A stretch of 35,550 nucleotides of DNA from a virus. The notes below the pieces were generated by a model. That model saw only the letters and a list, made by a program, of their open reading frames with translations. It was not told where the DNA came from and made no database searches. Both the position numbers and the translations under genes were made by a program. Each line of letters starts with the position of its first letter. Position 1 is the stretch's first letter. The stretch is taken from the IMG/VR virus record IMGVR_UViG_3300049783_001966, positions 1 to 35,550 of that record; one strand, written 5' to 3'. Below are positions 1-8,014 of the stretch, in pieces.

Positions 1-181
1 TTTGCAGGTAATCCCCTTTGCCGTATAAGATAGCGCCAGTTGTTACCATCTCGCTATACAGTAAAGTGTTTTTACTCATGACTCGATGAAAGTATCGGCA
101 GTGCCTGTCGGTCCAATCGAGCATCGGTGCTATGGAGAAGCGGTTTGAAGGGTAAATGCAGGTTGTATCTAGGTTTGTCAT
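1..181 (-). CDS. dusA: tRNA-dihydrouridine synthase DusA, 5' part, cut by window edge
   Basis: DusA reduces uridine in the tRNA D-loop using FMN. Reading the minus strand from the ATG at 181 gives an open frame through the left edge with the typical DusA N-terminus: [20 protein letters not shown] followed by [15 protein letters not shown]. Only about 60 residues are in the window. The prophage lies upstream of this copy, and the first codons and any promoter now come from phage-side DNA, so integration rebuilds rather than breaks the gene. The displaced old 5' end lies at 35164-35244. DusA is a recognised integration target of tyrosine-integrase elements. Confidence 0.9.
   Translation of the reverse strand, partial: MTNLDTTCIYPSNRFSIAPMLDWTDRHCRYFHRVMSKNTLLYSEMVTTGAILYGKGDYLQ
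112..127. other. Left attachment-site core in dusA
   Basis: The 16 bases TCCAATCGAGCATCGG occur here and again at 35175-35190 in the same orientation. Left of the core the two copies differ completely (dusA coding here, phage DNA there). Right of it they stay similar for over 100 bp, because the right flank is a related element. The core codes for residues of the DusA 'APMLDWT' segment. This marks the left prophage boundary; the exact crossover point within the repeat is inferred. Confidence 0.85.
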
Positions 182-252
182 TGGTTTTGCTCGTTTTTAT
201 ATGTGCTAGTTTTACGCTTAATTGCGTTGAATTACTTCCAATTTCGTTCTAC

Positions 253-274
253 AGTACGCCTTAAGTACGCCTCA
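253..274. repeat. Tandem 11-bp repeats, probable integrase arm-type sites
   Basis: Two adjacent 11-mers, AGTACGCCTTA and AGTACGCCTCA, lie just upstream of the integrase start. The same word recurs at the other prophage end (35077-35139). Repeats at both ends of an integrated element, outside the core, are expected of arm-type integrase binding sites in attP. Assignment is by position and repetition only. Confidence 0.65.
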
Positions 275-288
275 ATGGAGTAGGACAA

Positions 289-1359
289 ATGGCATCATTT
301 TCAATACAAACACGCAAGTTAGCAAATGGTGAATTCCGTTTTAAAGCAAGCGTGGTTGTAAAAAAGAACGGGGTGATCATACACCGCGAATCCAAGACTT
401 TCAAAAAGAAAGAATTAGCTCGAACTTGGGGAAAAAACAAAACATCTGAATTGGAAGAGCTTGGAGTTAACAGATATAAAACATGCTCGATTGGCCAGCT
501 GCTTGACCAGTTTATTAATGATCGCAATTTATGGGATAACACCGGACGAACAAAGCAATACGTTATCAAAATGCTCCGCGATTGTGACATTGCCAACATC
601 ATGAGTGATTCGCTCAGAACCAGCGATATTATTGATCACTGTAAAAACAGAAATACGGCAGGCACTAAACCACAAACTATTTACCATGATATTGCCTACT
701 TGCGTTCTGTGATGAGAAAAGCGCTTCCTGTATTTAATATCAAAGCAAACTTTGAAATATTTGAAGAAGCGGTTCCCGTGCTTATTGATATGAAATTAAT
801 CGGCAAAAGTGACAAACGCACCAGACGGCCCACAGAAAATGAAATTGAACGCTTGAAAGAGGGATTGCTGAAACGTCAAAATGTTCGTTCTAATGGCAAA
901 ATACGTATTCCGTTTATTGATATTTTGGATTTTAGCATTTTAACGTGCATGCGAATTGGAGAGGTATGCGCACTGCGTTGGGAGGACTTAAACGAAGATC
1001 ATAAAACTATTATTGTGCGCGACAGAAAAGACCCACGAAAAAAAGAGGGGAATCATATGATAGCCCCCCTTTTAGCAGGATCTTTCGATATTGCAAAAAA
1101 ACAGCCACAAACAAGCGAGCTGATTTTCCCTTATAACTCGCGCAGTGTGACAGCAGGTTTTCAGCGCGTTCGTAATGAGTTAGGGATTGAGGACTTGCGT
1201 TATCATGATTTAAGGCGTGAAGGTGCAAGCCGCTTATTTGAGAAAGGCTATTCAATAGAAGAAGTTGCTCAGGTAACAGGTCACCGTAATTTGAATATTT
1301 TATGGCAGGTTTATACGCAGTTATTTCCGCATAAATTGCATGATAAGTTTGATGAGTAA
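289..1359 (+). CDS. int: Phage tyrosine integrase (dusA-specific)
   Basis: This site-specific recombinase integrates and excises the prophage. The 356 residues show an N-terminal arm-binding region, a SAM-like core-binding region at about 65-150, and a C-terminal catalytic domain. The catalytic set is visible: R222 in TCMRIGEV, H306 and R309 in YHDLRR, H332 in TGHRN and the nucleophile Y342 in WQVYTQLF. The ATG at 289 follows a GGAG ribosome site. The gene sits next to the left attachment core and points into the prophage. A decayed relative starts at 35351. Confidence 0.95.
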   Translation: MASFSIQTRKLANGEFRFKASVVVKKNGVIIHRESKTFKKKELARTWGKNKTSELEELGVNRYKTCSIGQLLDQFINDRNLWDNTGRTKQYVIKMLRDCDIANIMSDSLRTSDIIDHCKNRNTAGTKPQTIYHDIAYLRSVMRKALPVFNIKANFEIFEEAVPVLIDMKLIGKSDKRTRRPTENEIERLKEGLLKRQNVRSNGKIRIPFIDILDFSILTCMRIGEVCALRWEDLNEDHKTIIVRDRKDPRKKEGNHMIAPLLAGSFDIAKKQPQTSELIFPYNSRSVTAGFQRVRNELGIEDLRYHDLRREGASRLFEKGYSIEEVAQVTGHRNLNILWQVYTQLFPHKLHDKFDE

Positions 1360-1377
1360 ATATTTTCTTTGACGCAT

Positions 1378-1407
1378 AAAAAAGACCGTTTGGAAACGCC
1401 CTTTTTA
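1378..1407 (+). terminator. Possible terminator after the integrase
   Basis: An A-run, a short inverted repeat CGTTT/AAACG and a T-run follow the integrase stop. The stem has mismatches, so it is only a moderate candidate. It also lies between two convergent transcripts (integrase and tape measure) and could serve both. Confidence 0.4.
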
Positions 1408-1520
1408 TTAATGTTAAGGTTACTGAGATTGCTCCCTTAACGGGTTCTACCCAATTGCTAATCCACAAAATGATCATAGCAAGTGGGTAGAATTTAATCA
1501 AATTCAATCTTTCCTTTTCT

Positions 1521-3494
1521 CTAAAACCCCATTCCCAATAAATTAAACGTATCCACCTTCATTTCAGTATATTTATCTGACTCGGCTTTTACTATTTCAA
1601 CTGGCTTATCGGATTTGATACGCACATCAACCTGGGCTTTGCTTTGTACCGTTGGATGACGCAGCATGCCACCATAACCACCCGTTTGTTTTATTGGTGC
1701 GCTACCAGGATATGAAGTTGATTGGTCTCCTGGTTTGTCAGACTGCGAGGTTTTTATCTTTTGTCTTACCGTTTCAAGTTTATTGTGGGTTTCTTTAAAC
1801 TCGCCATTAATCGCATAGTTAATACTTTGATTACCAAACTCCCCGATTGATTTATTAAACCCCTCCAAATCTTTCTGGGCCGATTTGATGCTTTCGCCCC
1901 AACCATTGGGTAACAAACTGTCTGGGATTAAGGAGATAGCTTTTATAATCGCGCGCGGGATCAGTAAAAAATTCTGTATTATTGCGCCAATAATAGCTCC
2001 AATACCTGCCCCTATTCGTTTAAATACCGCCCATAACCCATTAAGCACCGGCATCAGTACCCCGGTTTTATTCATCAGATAAATAATGCCAACCGCCAAG
2101 GCGGCGATGCCCGCCACAATCAAGCCAACGGGATTCACAAACATGGCGGCGTTTAACGCAAACATCGCTATTTTGAACAATATTAATCCGGCAATCACTT
2201 CCGGTATGTTTTGAGATAAAAAGTACAGTCCTTTACCCAGGGCTTTGAATCCATTAAATAATGAGATAACCACCTTTTTCACTTTTTCAATTACCTCGGT
2301 TCGCCACTGTGCATTTTTGAATTTATTGGAAAAATCAGTAAATATTACCGTCAATTTTTCCATAATGGGGGCCAATGCGGCAAATTTAATAGATCGGAAT
2401 GACTCCTTAATTTTTTGCATGGCATCGTTATAGGCCTCCGCTTTTTTGGCATCTTCGGTTTTGACGCCACCACCGAGATCATTAAACTCTTTGCGTGCAC
2501 TGCTTAAACCCGTTGTACCCTCACGCAGCATGATCAGCATTTTGCGGCCGTCTTGGCCGAAAGCCGCATCGGCAAAGGCCATCTGTTCCTGATTTGTTTT
2601 TAACTTTGAAAATGATTTTAACACTTGCCCGTAGGCCTGCTCGGTATCCCCGGCGGTTTTTAATTCTTTATATAATGGATTTCTACCTTTTTTAAGAAAT
2701 GAGCCCAATGCGCCCTTGCCAGTGGTTTGCAGCACACCGAGGCGTTTGGTAAATCGGATCATTGACTTCGACATGGTGTCGGCGCTTACACCTGCATGCT
2801 CGGCTTGTGACTGCATGGCCTGTAATTCTTCGACGGGCATATCAAGATTTTGCGCCGCTTTGGAGAGTTTATCCATTTCCGCGGCGGAGCTGTTAACCCC
2901 GGCAAATAAGCCGGCAAAACTTAAACCGCCCAGTAATGCGCCACCTTTGGCCATGGCAGCGCCGCCAATGCTGGGCAGCTTAAAGCGTGCCAGTCTGGCG
3001 CGAATACGCTGCAGCCGTTCCTCTTTTTTAGCGAGTTTGCCCATAATGGCAATACGCTGCTCATATTCTTTAGACAAGCGTTTTTCTTCAACACTTAAGC
3101 GTTTAACATTAATGCCGGCGGTTTTCATTCTGCTCTGCGTTTTACTCAATGCTTGAATATAACCACTTTGAGTTTTTTTCAGGTTTTTCACAATCTCCTG
3201 CTGTTTTTTCATCTGCAGCTGCAGAGCTTCCGAGGGCTTTTTGGCCGACTTCATTTTTTCATTCAGCTTGCCAAGCTTTTGCTGCGCCGCATTAAACTTA
3301 TCGGTGGTTTTAGCCGTTTCTTTGGCTGTTTTACGGTACAAGCCAATCAATGCCTGGCTGCTGGCCAGTTTATCGCTCTGCGCTTTGACCTGGGCAATTT
3401 CTTTACTGTACTTGCTGTGGGTTGAGGTTATTTTTTTGAGTGGTGCACTCATTTTATCAATGGTCTGCATCACCACGGAGAGGTTCATTTTCAT
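1521..3494 (-). CDS. T: Tail tape measure protein (P2 gpT role, TP901 family)
   Basis: This protein sets tail length and occupies the tube lumen before DNA ejection. Of 657 residues, about 1-170 are charged and coiled-coil rich (repeated K/E/Q heptads). A TP901-type core follows, with the LDMPVEELQAMQSQAEHAGVS segment typical of the family, then hydrophobic helices around 430-560 (for example VNPVGLIVAGIAALAVGIIY). It is shorter than P2 gpT. The ATG at 3494 has an AAGGA site. It is the last gene of the head-tail operon and follows the gpE/E' chaperone pair, the usual order in contractile-tailed phages. Confidence 0.9.
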   Translation of the reverse strand: MKMNLSVVMQTIDKMSAPLKKITSTHSKYSKEIAQVKAQSDKLASSQALIGLYRKTAKETAKTTDKFNAAQQKLGKLNEKMKSAKKPSEALQLQMKKQQEIVKNLKKTQSGYIQALSKTQSRMKTAGINVKRLSVEEKRLSKEYEQRIAIMGKLAKKEERLQRIRARLARFKLPSIGGAAMAKGGALLGGLSFAGLFAGVNSSAAEMDKLSKAAQNLDMPVEELQAMQSQAEHAGVSADTMSKSMIRFTKRLGVLQTTGKGALGSFLKKGRNPLYKELKTAGDTEQAYGQVLKSFSKLKTNQEQMAFADAAFGQDGRKMLIMLREGTTGLSSARKEFNDLGGGVKTEDAKKAEAYNDAMQKIKESFRSIKFAALAPIMEKLTVIFTDFSNKFKNAQWRTEVIEKVKKVVISLFNGFKALGKGLYFLSQNIPEVIAGLILFKIAMFALNAAMFVNPVGLIVAGIAALAVGIIYLMNKTGVLMPVLNGLWAVFKRIGAGIGAIIGAIIQNFLLIPRAIIKAISLIPDSLLPNGWGESIKSAQKDLEGFNKSIGEFGNQSINYAINGEFKETHNKLETVRQKIKTSQSDKPGDQSTSYPGSAPIKQTGGYGGMLRHPTVQSKAQVDVRIKSDKPVEIVKAESDKYTEMKVDTFNLLGMGF

Positions 3495-3518
3495 GAGACG
3501 GTCCTTATTGATGGCATT

Positions 3519-3547
3519 AAAAAAGAGGCTAAAAAAGCCCCTTTTTT
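3519..3547 (-). terminator. Hairpin between gpE' and the tape measure gene
   Basis: On the minus strand a 12-base arm (AAAAAAGGGGCT), a T5 loop and a matching arm (AGCCTCTTTTTT, one G-U pair) form a terminator-like hairpin ending in T6. The gpE+E' stop codon is on its edge and the tape measure starts 25 bases further on. It could attenuate transcription between the chaperones and the tape measure. Confidence 0.6.
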
Positions 3548-3952
3548 ATTCTTCCGTTTTACTGCGCTTGTCGGCTTCTTCCCGGAACAACAGTAAATCA
3601 TCCAAACTAAGCTTATCTATCTCACTGGGTTGCCAATGAAAGATGATCGCCAAATCTGCATAAATCGACTCTATTCTATCGGGGAGTCGATACGCACGAA
3701 AAAACTGGCCACCACGGTAAACAAAGGCGCCATATTAATCGGATCCAGATTAATCATTTGCCGCTCAGTTAATTCACTGATCCGTGGAATTAAGCTGACC
3801 ATGCTATCAACGTCTAACTGCATGATGTCTGAGAAAGATAAACCACGCATTTCACCGGCAAAGGGTTTGCGCAAAGTGACTTCGGTAATGGTTTTGCCGT
3901 CGGTGACTTCAATCGGCTCAGCCAATAAGGCGGTTTTAGTTTGCTTGTGCAT
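3546..3952 (-). CDS. E+E': gpE+E' made by programmed -1 ribosomal frameshift
   Basis: The heptamer T TTT TTC lies in the gpE zero frame at 3704-3698 (minus strand), nine codons before the gpE stop. Slipping back one base opens a frame to the TAA at 3546-3548 that encodes RAYRLPDRIESIYADLAIIF and then HWQPSEIDKLSLDDLLLFRE. This matches the P2 GpE' extension family ('YADxAxxFHWxPS...L..WRE'). The fused product is about 135 residues; P2 E+E' is about 142 and uses TTTTTTG. The E' segment has no good start of its own, which supports the frameshift. Homologous P2 biology is established; use of this site here is inferred. Confidence 0.85.
3671..3952 (-). CDS. E: Tail assembly chaperone gpE (unshifted product)
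   Basis: This is the short tail assembly chaperone that, with its frameshifted form, loads the tape measure during tail assembly. It has 93 residues from the ATG at 3952 (MHKQTKTALL), chosen because an AGGGGA site precedes it; a longer frame runs back into the gpM gene. The central part, TLRKPFAGEMRGLSFSDIMQ, is typical of the Mu gp41/P2 gpE chaperone group. The start overlaps the end of the upstream gpM gene by 17 bases. Its 3' end carries the frameshift signal described in the next entry. Confidence 0.85.
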   Translation of the reverse strand: MHKQTKTALLAEPIEVTDGKTITEVTLRKPFAGEMRGLSFSDIMQLDVDSMVSLIPRISELTERQMINLDPINMAPLFTVVASFFVRIDSPIE

Positions 3953-4682
3953 GGTCTTCCCCTGTTTCGATTTTTTCTGATTCCACCGATTCAAGCACGG
4001 CTTCACATTCAAGTAATAACTTTTTAACACCCACTTTGTCATTTAAAGCCAGTGCCATTTTAAAGGCTTTGATGGCTGTTTCGGTTTGCGTTAAGCGCAT
4101 ACAAATTTTGCCGTACACCGCAAACAGTTTTGCTTTAAGCGGGATATTAATAATAATGTCACCGTTAATAATATCCGCGACTAATTTACTGAGGCATAAC
4201 TCATCCCCGCTTTTATCCACTTTCAGATTTTCATCAAAATAAAGAAAAACCAGATCCGCATAAAAGGTTTGCCAATCACGTTCAAACCCTTTAATGGGCG
4301 TGGTTAAACCATGTTGTACCGCGCTGTAAAGATCGCCTTCAATGTCGCTAAAGGTTTCAATATCACTGCGCCAGATTAACCACCAAAACAGGCAATCTAA
4401 GCGCGCCCAGTCATCATAGTTAGCCATAAAGTATTCACACAACGGGCGGTATTTTTCAATCAGCTCTTTTTTAAAGGGGGTGCGCTGCTCATCACCATTT
4501 AATAATTTAAGGGTTTGCCGGTCACCGTCAAAGCCGTCTTTTAACTTTTTAAGGGCTTCGGGCAGTGCGCCCAGGGGTTTTTTACCTATTGACTCAGCCG
4601 GGTTTAAAACAGGTTGAGCAGTTATCGATTGCTGCGCCTGCTTTTGTTGCGCGCGGGCTTTGTGTTTTCTTGCCAGGCTCAT
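3936..4682 (-). CDS. M: Terminase small/endonuclease subunit, P2 gpM-like, relocated
   Basis: P2 gpM works with the ATPase gpP to cut cos and start packaging. These 248 residues match the length of P2 gpM (247) and carry its recognisable segments: DRQTLK near the N-terminus, WWLIWRSDIETFSDIEGDLY, AVQHGLTTPIKGFERD, and near the C-terminus ALNDKVGVKKLLLECE. In P2-like phages gpM lies between capsid N and completion protein L. Here that place is an empty 141-bp gap, and this gene sits between the tail tube and gpE. Assignment is from remembered family similarity. Confidence 0.75.
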   Translation of the reverse strand: MSLARKHKARAQQKQAQQSITAQPVLNPAESIGKKPLGALPEALKKLKDGFDGDRQTLKLLNGDEQRTPFKKELIEKYRPLCEYFMANYDDWARLDCLFWWLIWRSDIETFSDIEGDLYSAVQHGLTTPIKGFERDWQTFYADLVFLYFDENLKVDKSGDELCLSKLVADIINGDIIINIPLKAKLFAVYGKICMRLTQTETAIKAFKMALALNDKVGVKKLLLECEAVLESVESEKIETGEDHAQAN

Positions 4683-4696
4683 AATGTCTTCCTATT

Positions 4697-5059
4697 TTAT
4701 TTTTGAATGAGTTTAGTGCCGTAAAATTCGACTTCTAAGGTGCCCTCTTTGACATTTAACTCGAGTACATTGCCCACCCAGGCATCGGCCAAAGAGAATT
4801 TTTGTCCGTTATTGGTTGAATAAAGCACGGTTTGCCCGACAAAGTTTTCCAGCGCTTCTTTATCCAGTGCCGTGGAATCGGCCAGAGTGACTTTAATAAA
4901 GGGCGCGCCTTCAAAGGTTTCCGTGTGCCCAAGCACGCCATCGTCACCCATCACGGCTTCACGTTTTAAATTACCAAAGTTTACCGTGCCCCCTTCTTTA
5001 GTGGGTAAGCGCCCTACATTGCCGGCATCGAGAAAACCACGCGAGGTAATAATTGCCAT
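4697..5059 (-). CDS. Tail tube protein, Mu gpM type
   Basis: This protein should form the inner tube of the contractile tail. The 120 residues have the beta-rich pattern of the Mu-type tube family, including a 'GGTVNFGNLKREAVMGDDGV' segment near the N-terminus and an acidic C-terminal strand TLEVEFYGTKLIQK. It is shorter than P2 FII (172) and about the size of Mu gpM (118). It directly follows the sheath gene, as tube genes do. Confidence 0.8.
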   Translation of the reverse strand: MAIITSRGFLDAGNVGRLPTKEGGTVNFGNLKREAVMGDDGVLGHTETFEGAPFIKVTLADSTALDKEALENFVGQTVLYSTNNGQKFSLADAWVGNVLELNVKEGTLEVEFYGTKLIQK

Positions 5060-5116
5060 TTGTTTTTCCTTAAATTGGGTGATGAGTTGATTGGTGACCA
5101 GAGACCACCAATCCCC

Positions 5117-6253
5117 TTATTTTCTAAACTGTACTTTGCCGGCATAGATGATCATGCCGTTGACAAACTGCGGGCTATCTTGAATGTTAATACGCGACGG
5201 ATTATCCGCATCGAGCTCTACAATCAGGCTTTTTTTATAGCCGGCAAAGTCCTGCACAATGGCGCGATATTCCAAGGCTAAATACAGCGATAACAATTCC
5301 GCTTCGATAATGGCCGGGGTGACAACTGCCTGCCCGGGTGCAAAGCGGGTCCCATCTTTGGCGAGCTTATGGCGCGCAAATTTACTTAAGATATACGAAC
5401 GCTGTTTTTGGCGAAAGAACATGGCCGTTGCCGGCACGGTAATATCTAAATAACTGTCGTCTGCCGTACCGGCTGCATTTTCTTTGTAAGTGGTCACCGG
5501 GCGTTCAATAAAAACTTGCTGGGCATTGTTACAACGGTAGGTACCAATACCGGAATACAGCAGCAGGTTACGCTCAGAGAATTCCCATTCACTCAGCGCA
5601 TTACTGTAAACCTTGTTTAGCGGCAAGGTCTGCAATGGCCGGCAAGGGTCAATCGCCAGGCTGGCTGAAATCTGCCCCGCCCAGGCACTGGCTAACTCTT
5701 CTTCGGTGAGCTCAACGTCGGCACTATCAGCCAACGCATTCACCGGCATTACGCTGATAAAGGGGCTGTTAAATAACTCGCCATAGGTGACTAAAGCCGC
5801 ATGGGTCTCTTTTTTAGCAATGTAAGCAAGGCCCGGTATCTGCTGCAGCGCGTGGTAACGCTCCTGTAAAAAATCAGCTAACACGCGGACATTGGGCTCA
5901 TCATTAAAGGCACAAACAATATGATGATATTGCGCGTCCCCGGTGGCCGCTAAGGCGCTAGCAACATCATCCACCAAGACCGACACGGCATACATTGGCA
6001 GGGAAATGTTTTGTGCATAAAAGGCGCTGACCATCTTATGAATTTGGCTACCCTCGCCAAAACGGTCAGCGGCGGCGTCTGGCGTGACGGTTAAGACAAC
6101 GGTATTATCATTTGTATCACCACCGGTTTTTGTGCCGACAATCAGCACACGCTGCAAATCTTCGGCGTTATTCGCCAGGCTGTTATCTATTTCGATATAA
6201 ACACCCGGTACCCGAATATTGGCGGGGACTTCATTAAAGCTGATACTGCTCAT
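5117..6253 (-). CDS. Contractile tail sheath protein, Mu gpL-like start
   Basis: The sheath subunit contracts to drive the tube through the envelope. Its N-terminus, SFNEVPANIRVPGVYIEIDN, carries the P-x-x-x-R-V-P-G-x-Y-I-E signature of Mu-type sheaths. The C-terminus ends in a beta segment (NPSRINIQDSPQFVNGMIIY). At 378 residues it is nearer P2 FI (396) than Mu gpL (495), so the inserted outer domain may be reduced. It lies immediately downstream of the DUF2635 gene, the Mu order (gp38 then L). Confidence 0.9.
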   Translation of the reverse strand: MSSISFNEVPANIRVPGVYIEIDNSLANNAEDLQRVLIVGTKTGGDTNDNTVVLTVTPDAAADRFGEGSQIHKMVSAFYAQNISLPMYAVSVLVDDVASALAATGDAQYHHIVCAFNDEPNVRVLADFLQERYHALQQIPGLAYIAKKETHAALVTYGELFNSPFISVMPVNALADSADVELTEEELASAWAGQISASLAIDPCRPLQTLPLNKVYSNALSEWEFSERNLLLYSGIGTYRCNNAQQVFIERPVTTYKENAAGTADDSYLDITVPATAMFFRQKQRSYILSKFARHKLAKDGTRFAPGQAVVTPAIIEAELLSLYLALEYRAIVQDFAGYKKSLIVELDADNPSRINIQDSPQFVNGMIIYAGKVQFRK

Positions 6254-6439
6254 TTACGACTCCTTTTTTTGTACGGCGGTGGATGCTTCAATCACATCAC
6301 CATCACTCACTCGGCGCAGCCAATAACTGTTGCGCGGTTTAGTTTCCCCAGCAACCTTCAGCGCTTGATAGGTAACGGGATCACGTACCATTTTCACGAC
6401 CTTCCCTTTGACGGTAGGTTTGATTTTAAATGTCTGCAT
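6254..6439 (-). CDS. DUF2635 protein, Mu gp38-like
   Basis: A 61-residue basic protein, MQTFKIKPTVKGKVVKMVRD...NSYWLRRVSDGDVIEA, matching the DUF2635 pattern found directly before the sheath gene in Mu-like phages. Its function is not established. Its stop abuts the sheath start, indicating translational coupling. It is one of the markers that the tail module is Mu-like. Confidence 0.8.
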   Translation of the reverse strand: MQTFKIKPTVKGKVVKMVRDPVTYQALKVAGETKPRNSYWLRRVSDGDVIEASTAVQKKES

Positions 6440-6447
6440 AACGTCCT

Positions 6448-6948
6448 CTACTTAGGTTGTATTTCTTTAAATATGATCTGAACCAGCTCTCTTTCTAAGG
6501 TTTTATTCCAGCCAATCATGTCGCGTTTGGGCATGCTATACGCGGCTTTTTGTTGCGTGCCACCTTCCCAACGGTTGGTTTTACTGTTAAAGAAAGCATC
6601 TATTTTGCGCGTATAAACAACGGATTTACCTTCATTGTGTATTTGCGCAATATGTCCCTCAAGGCCCGCTAATCCGACGCTAAATTGATCACGACTGACC
6701 GCGGTTTTAAGATTCCGACTAAAGCCCATCAGCATATTTTTCCGGCTGGGCTGGTTGTTTTTTAGCGCTTTTTTATTACGTGGGGCATAACTTTTCCCGG
6801 TACTAATAGAGCGCTGCGCTTTGACCTGCTGTCTAAACTCTCGGCGCGTGTGATTGGCCAATTTTTTATTAAGCTCAAACTTTGCTTTATCGTCTAATGA
6901 AAGGCTTTTAAGCAGCGTAGTGAGGTGCTCAGGCGTTTTTATCTCCAT
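6448..6948 (-). CDS. S: Tail completion / virion morphogenesis protein gpS
   Basis: P2 gpS belongs to the tail-completion family and is needed to finish the tail terminus. The 166 residues show the family arrangement: an N-terminal helix, then NHTRREFRQQVKAQRSISTG and YAPRN, then a GLAGLEGHIAQIHNEGK segment, typical of virion morphogenesis proteins. Its ATG overlaps the stop of the gpR gene. It keeps the P2 order R-S. Confidence 0.85.
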   Translation of the reverse strand: MEIKTPEHLTTLLKSLSLDDKAKFELNKKLANHTRREFRQQVKAQRSISTGKSYAPRNKKALKNNQPSRKNMLMGFSRNLKTAVSRDQFSVGLAGLEGHIAQIHNEGKSVVYTRKIDAFFNSKTNRWEGGTQQKAAYSMPKRDMIGWNKTLERELVQIIFKEIQPK

Positions 6949-7421
6949 CAGTTTTGCAGGCTGTTATCTTGTGAATGGCCATCGAAAATAATCAGCTCAG
7001 CGGCATGTTCAACATCAAAGGGGGGCTGAAAATCACTTTGCAGTGCCATCTTTTCACCATCCACTAACCATTCACCCTGTGCATCTGCGACAAATTGCAT
7101 CTGCTCAATAAAGTCTATTTTTATGCCCAGGTCATAACGGTTATTGGCCAGCCGTTCGACAAAAAATAATGGCGCCTGTAAACCTTGAGTTTCTCGGTCT
7201 GGGTTAGTCTGTTGCACCCAGTTGGCAATCAGCATAAATAAACGCGTCGGTTTAATGTCCACATCGGACAGTTCAAATTTGCAGGTATAGCGCAGCTCAT
7301 AACCCTGCTCGACAACACTGGGGCTAAATAACACTTCACCGTCTTCCGCCCAGGCGGCTAAATCGGCTTTACTGACGAGGTGCTTAATCAAGTAGTCACT
7401 GAGACTTTGCAAATATTCCAT
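6948..7421 (-). CDS. R: Tail completion protein gpR
   Basis: The 157-residue protein matches P2 gpR (155) in length and pattern: an N-terminal LIKHLVSKADLAAWAEDGEV, a central YTCKFELSDVDIKPTRLFML and IANWVQQTNPDRE, and a C-terminal 'WLVDGEKMALQSDFQPPFDV' strand. gpR acts with gpS to complete the tail. Its start overlaps the gpL stop and its stop overlaps the gpS start, so the three genes are translationally coupled. Confidence 0.85.
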   Translation of the reverse strand: MEYLQSLSDYLIKHLVSKADLAAWAEDGEVLFSPSVVEQGYELRYTCKFELSDVDIKPTRLFMLIANWVQQTNPDRETQGLQAPLFFVERLANNRYDLGIKIDFIEQMQFVADAQGEWLVDGEKMALQSDFQPPFDVEHAAELIIFDGHSQDNSLQN

Positions 7422-7873
7422 TAGATCATCTCAAAGGTATAACCGCTGTTGCTCAGCAATAACTGGTCAATGGCGTTACGGTAATTGTTCAGTAAGTTAT
7501 CAACCCGCGCTTCTAACGCTTCTTGCCTATCTGCCGCTTCTTTGGTGGCATCGGTTGCCAGACGATTGCCAATCAGTGCCGCGGCGGTTTTACAAAAAAC
7601 AGCCTGCTTATAAAGATGCCCTGCGGTCACTTCATCATCAAATAGGGCGACCGATAACGCCGGCAGATTTTCAACCTGCTCGGTTAAGGGTTTTAACTGG
7701 CGGTGAACGCTAATGCGCTCAATGGTGGCGTTATGCACAATGGCAGCTTCTGTTTCATCTTCTAAAAAATGAAACAGAGCCTGAAACTCAGACAGTTTAA
7801 GGGCAGGATAAAACGCGGTAGCGGCTAATTCACTGCTATAGGCTTCTGATTTATTTGATATAAGTTGTGCCAT
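7421..7873 (-). CDS. L: Head completion/stabilisation protein gpL
   Basis: The P2 gpL family closes the portal vertex after packaging. The 150 residues show the family features: FYPALKLSEFQALFHFLEDE early, 'LYKQAVFCKTAAALIGNRLA' in the middle, and a helix EALEARVDNLLNNYRNAIDQ at the end. An AAGGA site precedes the ATG at 7873. In P2, gpM precedes gpL; here the N-L gap has no gene. Confidence 0.85.
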   Translation of the reverse strand: MAQLISNKSEAYSSELAATAFYPALKLSEFQALFHFLEDETEAAIVHNATIERISVHRQLKPLTEQVENLPALSVALFDDEVTAGHLYKQAVFCKTAAALIGNRLATDATKEAADRQEALEARVDNLLNNYRNAIDQLLLSNSGYTFEMI

Positions 7874-7908
7874 GGTTAATCCTTAATGAGATAGGCTAAG
7901 CGCTTTTT

Positions 7909-7998
7909 TTATTGTAATAAGTCGAGTATTCAACTCTTCATTAACAATAAATCAGCGCCGCCTATGGGGGGTGAACTTTTAGTCCTCATTTAATGAGG
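7909..7998. other. Structured intergenic region between capsid N and gpL
   Basis: The 141-bp gap where gpM would lie in P2 holds an outer inverted repeat TTATTGT/ACAATAA (7909-7915 and 7944-7950) with an inner GAGT/ACTC pairing. It also has a separate palindrome CCTCATTTAATGAGG (7984-7998) just after the capsid stop, and two copies of TTCACCCC. A transcription attenuator or mRNA-stability element after the capsid gene fits, but no T-run makes it a clear terminator. Confidence 0.5.
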
Positions 7999-8014
7999 GG
8001 TGAATTTTTGGCTA

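Noticed and set aside
1010-1507. 165-residue minus-strand frame over the integrase end
   Set aside because: Mostly antisense to the clear integrase; no ribosome site or recognisable protein pattern.
2716-3156. 146-residue plus-strand frame
   Set aside because: Antisense shadow of the tape measure coiled-coil region.
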